DNA from: Oscillospiraceae bacterium
GTDB lineage: Bacteria > Bacillota > Clostridia > Oscillospirales > Acutalibacteraceae
NCBI GenBank assembly: GCA_029012165.1
Contig: JAQXLO010000089.1
Location: 1-16,379, forward strand
Direction: 5' to 3'
Length of the DNA stretch: 16,379 nt
Under the pieces are notes generated by a model. That model did not search any database, was not told the origin of the DNA, and was given only the letters and a program-made list of their open reading frames with translations. The position numbers were made by a program, and so were the translations under genes. Below, piece by piece: positions 13,721-16,379 of this stretch (position 1 is the first letter of the stretch; every line of letters starts with the position of its first letter).

Positions 13721-13740
13721 GACAGGGGTCGGTGCATTCC

Positions 13741-13769
13741 TTGACAACGTGGAAAATAGCGAGTATACT
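13741..13769 (+). promoter_or_regulatory. Sigma-A promoter of the first phosphoesterase gene
   Basis: -35 TTGACA (13741-13746, perfect), a 17-base spacer, and -10 TATACT (13764-13769, five of six). Transcription would start near 13776. The spacer end and -10 box (AGCGAGTATA-like) resemble those of the promoter at 15914-15942. Confidence 0.82.
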
Positions 13770-13777
13770 TCTCCTAT

Positions 13778-13784
13778 AAAGGAG
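13778..13784 (+). promoter_or_regulatory. Ribosome binding site deciding the GTG start of the first phosphoesterase
   Basis: AAAGGAG ends ten bases before the GTG at 13795 but only one base before the other in-frame GTG at 13786. The spacing therefore selects 13795. The paralogue downstream has the same MKKI beginning at the matching place. Confidence 0.75.
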
Positions 13785-13794
13785 CGTGTATTTC

Positions 13795-14859
13795 GTGAAG
13801 AAAATCAGAGCGTTTATGAAACTCATTTCCCTTCTCCTGCTGTCGCTGGCGCAGACTGCCGCACCGCTCAAAGCGTTGATTCTCTGCGGAGAGGCGAGCT
13901 TTTTTGAGTCTTGGTCGGCAGAGCAGGTCTTTGCCGAGGACTATGCCGTGACGATAGAAAAAGATCCCGGCAGGGACTTTGTGATTCTGAATCTCACCGA
14001 CATTCAAGTCGATAACGCCGATGCTTTCAGCGAAAGCGGTGAAAAGACGAGGGCATTGCTTCAAGAGCTGGTGGCAAAAACGCACCCCGACCTCATCACC
14101 GTGACGGGGGACAACGGCAGGGGCTGGGGCGGCTTGGTGCAGACAATGCAGGATGTGGACAGCCTCGGCATCCCGTGGGCTCCGGTGCTGGGCAACCACG
14201 ACAGTGAAAAGTCCATTGACGCTTTTTTCTCTGCCTATCATCTTTCTAAGGCGAAGCATTGCCTGTTCCGGTTTGGACCCGAGGGCATGGGCTACGGCAA
14301 CTATGTTATCCATATCACCGAAAACGGAGAGATTCTCCACTCCCTGTATATGATGGACACCCACTCGGAAGTGGAGCAATCGGACAGCATCAACGGCCCC
14401 GAGGGCGGCTACGACCACCTGTGGCAAAATCAGATCGAGTGGTACAAGTGGGCGGTCAACGGGACGAATGTGCTTGCCGGTCACACCGTGGAGAGTACCG
14501 TGCTTTTGCATATCCCGCTGTGTGAGTATCGGCAGTTCGAGGGTCATACGCAGGAGGAAACCTGCTTCGGCGAAAACAGAGAGGGCGTCTGCGCTCCTGC
14601 CGGCAACAACGGCTTTTTCGACGTTTGCCGTGAACTTGGCAGCACCAAAAATATCCTTTGCGGGCATGACCACAGAAACTCGTTCTCGTTTGTGCTGGAC
14701 GGGATTCGTCTGTCCTACTCCCTGAAAACCGGCTACGGCAGCTACTTCGATGCCGACATGGTCGGCGGCACGACCCTCACGGTGGACAGCGGCGGCAAAG
14801 CAACCGTACAGCATATCTTTTGCGACGACGCACTGCTTCGGCAGACAGAGGCTAAATAA
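13795..14859 (+). CDS. Secreted or membrane-anchored calcineurin-like metallophosphoesterase (copy 1)
   Basis: A 354-residue metallo-dependent phosphoesterase, probably extracytoplasmic. A hydrophobic segment at about 8-30 follows MKKIRAFMK and acts as signal peptide or anchor. The metal-binding motifs appear in order: LTDIQ (D69, Q71), GDN (105-107), GNHD (133-136), a His in LLHIP (H229) and GHDH (280-283). The first motif is DxQ rather than the common DxH. The family hydrolyses phosphate mono- or diesters with a two-metal centre, and the substrate here is unknown. The GTG start is supported by the ribosome binding site and by the paralogue beginning at 15971, which aligns without gaps. The next gene, an MBL-fold hydrolase, starts three bases after the stop, so the two are probably co-transcribed. 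Confidence 0.85.
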   Translation: MKKIRAFMKLISLLLLSLAQTAAPLKALILCGEASFFESWSAEQVFAEDYAVTIEKDPGRDFVILNLTDIQVDNADAFSESGEKTRALLQELVAKTHPDLITVTGDNGRGWGGLVQTMQDVDSLGIPWAPVLGNHDSEKSIDAFFSAYHLSKAKHCLFRFGPEGMGYGNYVIHITENGEILHSLYMMDTHSEVEQSDSINGPEGGYDHLWQNQIEWYKWAVNGTNVLAGHTVESTVLLHIPLCEYRQFEGHTQEETCFGENREGVCAPAGNNGFFDVCRELGSTKNILCGHDHRNSFSFVLDGIRLSYSLKTGYGSYFDADMVGGTTLTVDSGGKATVQHIFCDDALLRQTEAK

Positions 14860-14862
14860 TCT

Positions 14863-15864
14863 ATGACGAATGCAAAGAAGAAAAAAATAGCCACATGGAT
14901 CATCGTGCCGCTGATGCTGGGCATCTTTCTGTTTGATATTTTCACCGTGGTGCTGGGAAACGTGTACAATGCCCGCCTTTCCGTCACGGCGGACACGTTC
15001 GATGGGTCGTACACCGACCGCATCCACTTTCTCAACACCGCCAACTCCGACGCGATTCTCATCGAGTCGGACGGCCGCTTTGCGCTGGTGGATTCCGGCG
15101 AGGGGAGCGAAAATCCCCGCCGCAAGGGGGACTACCCCGGGTTTGAACGCACGGTCATCGACTACATCAAAAAGGTTGCCGTCGGCGAGGACGGCAAAGC
15201 GCATCTGGATTTCATCCTCGGCACCCATGCGCACTACGACCATATCGGCTGTTTCCATGCCATCCTTCAGGATGCGGATATTGTGATCGACAAAGCGTAT
15301 TTTAAACCCTATCTCGCCGAGGTCGGCAAAAAATATGAGAGCAGCGGCTGGGATATCGGCAATGTGTATGCGCAGATTGTCGAAGATCTGCGGCAAAGAG
15401 ACATCCCGCTGATACAGGATCTGCCGGATGCGCCGTTCCCGCTGGGCAATTTCACGGTACAGTTTTTCAACACCGTGACCCCGCAAGAGCTGTACGGACA
15501 GGGCGAGAATGCCGCTTCCGTGGGCGTGAAGGTGACCAAAGGGGAGCGTTCGGCGTTTTTGGCGGCGGATATCACCCGCACGACGGGACTTGCACAGCGC
15601 CTCGCAGACGAAATCGGCAGGGCGGATGTGCTGAAGATCGGACACCACGGCTATTACGGCTCAGGTTCGATGCACCTTTACGAGGTGCTCAGGCCGCAGA
15701 TTGCCGTTGTGACGAACCGTTTGGGCAAGATTTATCCCAACGAAAAGTGGATGCTTATTCTCAAAGCGCACGTGCCGATTTTGGCAACGTACGAAAACGA
15801 CGGCGTAATCGTCAGTTTTCCCGACGACGGGTCGCTTGTCGTGACCAATCACATTCACGGATGA
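14863..15864 (+). CDS. Membrane-anchored ComEC-like metallo-beta-lactamase-fold hydrolase
   Basis: A 333-residue protein with a lysine-rich start and one membrane span (about 11-31), leaving an MBL domain outside the cytoplasm. LNTANSDAILIE (57-68) and LVDSGEG (75-81) follow the opening strands of the ComEC-type MBL family. The metal site has THAHYDH (H122, H124, D126, H127), then AAD (D236) and the LKIGHHG block (257-263) typical of ComEC-like proteins. ComEC itself is a DNA-uptake channel with a much larger membrane part, and this protein has only the hydrolase domain with an anchor. Nuclease or phosphodiesterase activity is plausible but not shown. A weak AGAGG site precedes the ATG. It follows the phosphoesterase by three bases and is closed by an intrinsic terminator. 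Confidence 0.83.
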   Translation: MTNAKKKKIATWIIVPLMLGIFLFDIFTVVLGNVYNARLSVTADTFDGSYTDRIHFLNTANSDAILIESDGRFALVDSGEGSENPRRKGDYPGFERTVIDYIKKVAVGEDGKAHLDFILGTHAHYDHIGCFHAILQDADIVIDKAYFKPYLAEVGKKYESSGWDIGNVYAQIVEDLRQRDIPLIQDLPDAPFPLGNFTVQFFNTVTPQELYGQGENAASVGVKVTKGERSAFLAADITRTTGLAQRLADEIGRADVLKIGHHGYYGSGSMHLYEVLRPQIAVVTNRLGKIYPNEKWMLILKAHVPILATYENDGVIVSFPDDGSLVVTNHIHG

Positions 15865-15875
15865 ATCAGCAGAAT

Positions 15876-15912
15876 AAAAGACCGTACCTCGTGTGCGGTC
15901 TTTTCTCTCTTT
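15876..15912 (+). terminator. Intrinsic terminator after the MBL hydrolase gene
   Basis: AAAAGACCG (15876-15884) pairs with CGGTCTTTT (15896-15904). The stem can extend by three pairs including one G-T wobble, leaving a five-base loop, and is followed by a pyrimidine-rich TCTCTTTC run. It lies 11 bases after the stop and ends the phosphoesterase-MBL transcript before the next promoter. Confidence 0.85.
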
Positions 15913-15913
15913 C

Positions 15914-15942
15914 TTGACATTGTGCCGCCCAGCGAGTATAAT
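15914..15942 (+). promoter_or_regulatory. Consensus sigma-A promoter of the second phosphoesterase gene
   Basis: -35 TTGACA (15914-15919), a 17-base spacer, and -10 TATAAT (15937-15942), a perfect match at both boxes. It starts directly after the terminator's T-rich tail. It shares the AGCGAGTATA stretch and a similar CTATAAA/GGAG/GTG leader layout with the promoter at 13741-13769. Confidence 0.88.
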
Positions 15943-15970
15943 TTATCTATAAAATAAAGGAGTGTGCATT

Positions 15971-16379
15971 ATGAAAAAAATTGTCGCCTACCTGAAACTG
16001 ATTGCCTTTGTGCTGGCGTCCGTCGGGCAGATTCTTGCCCCCCTGACGGCCGAACGCATCCACGGCGAAAAGAGCTTCTTCGAGGATTGGTCGCCGAAGC
16101 AGGCGTATACCGAGGACTACGCCGTGACCATCGAAAAAGATCCCGACAAGGATTTCGTGATCCTGAACCTCACCGACCCCCAAATCAACGCATGGGACGC
16201 CTTTGACGAAAAGGGCATGATTACGACTGCCATCATCGACGAGATGGTCGAAAAAACACAGCCCGACCTGATCACCGTGACGGGGGACAATGCGTGGAAC
16301 TGGGACGCTTATCTCAAGCTGGTGCAGGACTTGGACAAGTTCGGCATCCCGTGGGCGCCGGTCATGGGCAACCATGACG
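15971..16379 (+). CDS. Calcineurin-like metallophosphoesterase (copy 2), N-terminal 136 residues, cut by window edge
   Basis: The first 136 residues of a second metallophosphoesterase that runs off the right edge. It has the same MKKI..(K)LI hydrophobic N-terminus, LTDPQ (D69, Q71), GDN (105-107) and GNHD (133-136) as copy 1, at identical residue numbers. By hand count about 81 of 136 positions are identical with no gaps. The first metal motif is again DxQ. An AAAGGAG site lies eight bases before the ATG, and a consensus promoter and terminator separate it from the MBL gene, so it has its own transcript. The remaining motifs (the later His and GHDH) are outside the window. Confidence 0.85.
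   Translation, partial: MKKIVAYLKLIAFVLASVGQILAPLTAERIHGEKSFFEDWSPKQAYTEDYAVTIEKDPDKDFVILNLTDPQINAWDAFDEKGMITTAIIDEMVEKTQPDLITVTGDNAWNWDAYLKLVQDLDKFGIPWAPVMGNHD

Noticed and set aside
13714..13723. Perfect palindrome GTCTTAAGAC over the spoIIIAH stop codon, considered as a terminator
   Set aside because: The arms are only five bases with no loop and there is no T-run after it, so it cannot form a normal terminator hairpin.
13879..13890. LILC near residue 31 of the first phosphoesterase, considered as a lipobox
   Set aside because: The residue before Cys is Leu rather than Gly, Ala or Ser, and the paralogue has His in place of the Cys.
13774..15648. A 624-residue minus-strand open frame opposite the phosphoesterase and MBL genes
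   Set aside because: It spans two separate well-supported plus-strand genes, their junction and a promoter, and shows no family motif.

Overview
The window looks like chromosome from a GC-rich, spore-forming Firmicute, probably a clostridial gut anaerobe of the Oscillospiraceae/Ruminococcaceae kind. This is inferred from a complete spoIIIAA-AH operon, a YfhO-family membrane glycosyltransferase, strong AGGAGG-type ribosome binding sites and consensus sigma-A promoters. No RNA genes, IS elements or CRISPR arrays are visible. Coding density is very high, and no gene-free stretch exceeds about 200 bases.

Region 1 (1-9014, minus strand) is one tightly packed surface-glycan operon. Transcription runs from a well-formed sigma-A promoter at about 9059-9087 through yfhO, a GT2 glycosyltransferase, a GT4 glycosyltransferase, a Wzy/O-antigen-ligase-type polymerase, a second GT4 and a fused chain-length regulator/BY-kinase with a (YG)n tail. 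It ends with the start of a trkA-type potassium-channel regulatory gene cut by the window edge. Gaps between genes range from a 29-base overlap to a 29-base space. No priming transferase or flippase lies within the window.

Region 2 (9060-9208) is the divergent control region between the glycan operon and the sporulation operon. It holds a sigma-A promoter facing left, a short inverted repeat over its -35 box, and a sigma-E-like candidate promoter facing right.

Region 3 (9209-13720, plus strand) is the complete spoIIIA operon, AA to AH in canonical order. It encodes the mother-cell half of the channel ('feeding tube') that connects mother cell and forespore during engulfment. Most junctions overlap by 1 to 53 bases. 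spoIIIAD and spoIIIAF start with GTG, and spoIIIAE appears to lack the signal peptide usual in the family.

Region 4 (13741-16379, plus strand) is an extracytoplasmic hydrolase cluster. It contains a calcineurin-like metallophosphoesterase, a membrane-anchored ComEC-like metallo-beta-lactamase-fold hydrolase, an intrinsic terminator, and a second metallophosphoesterase (cut by the window edge). The two phosphoesterases align without gaps at about 60% identity over 136 residues. Each has its own near-consensus sigma-A promoter, and the two promoters resemble each other, so the duplication seems to have carried the regulatory region. This is the least understood part of the window.
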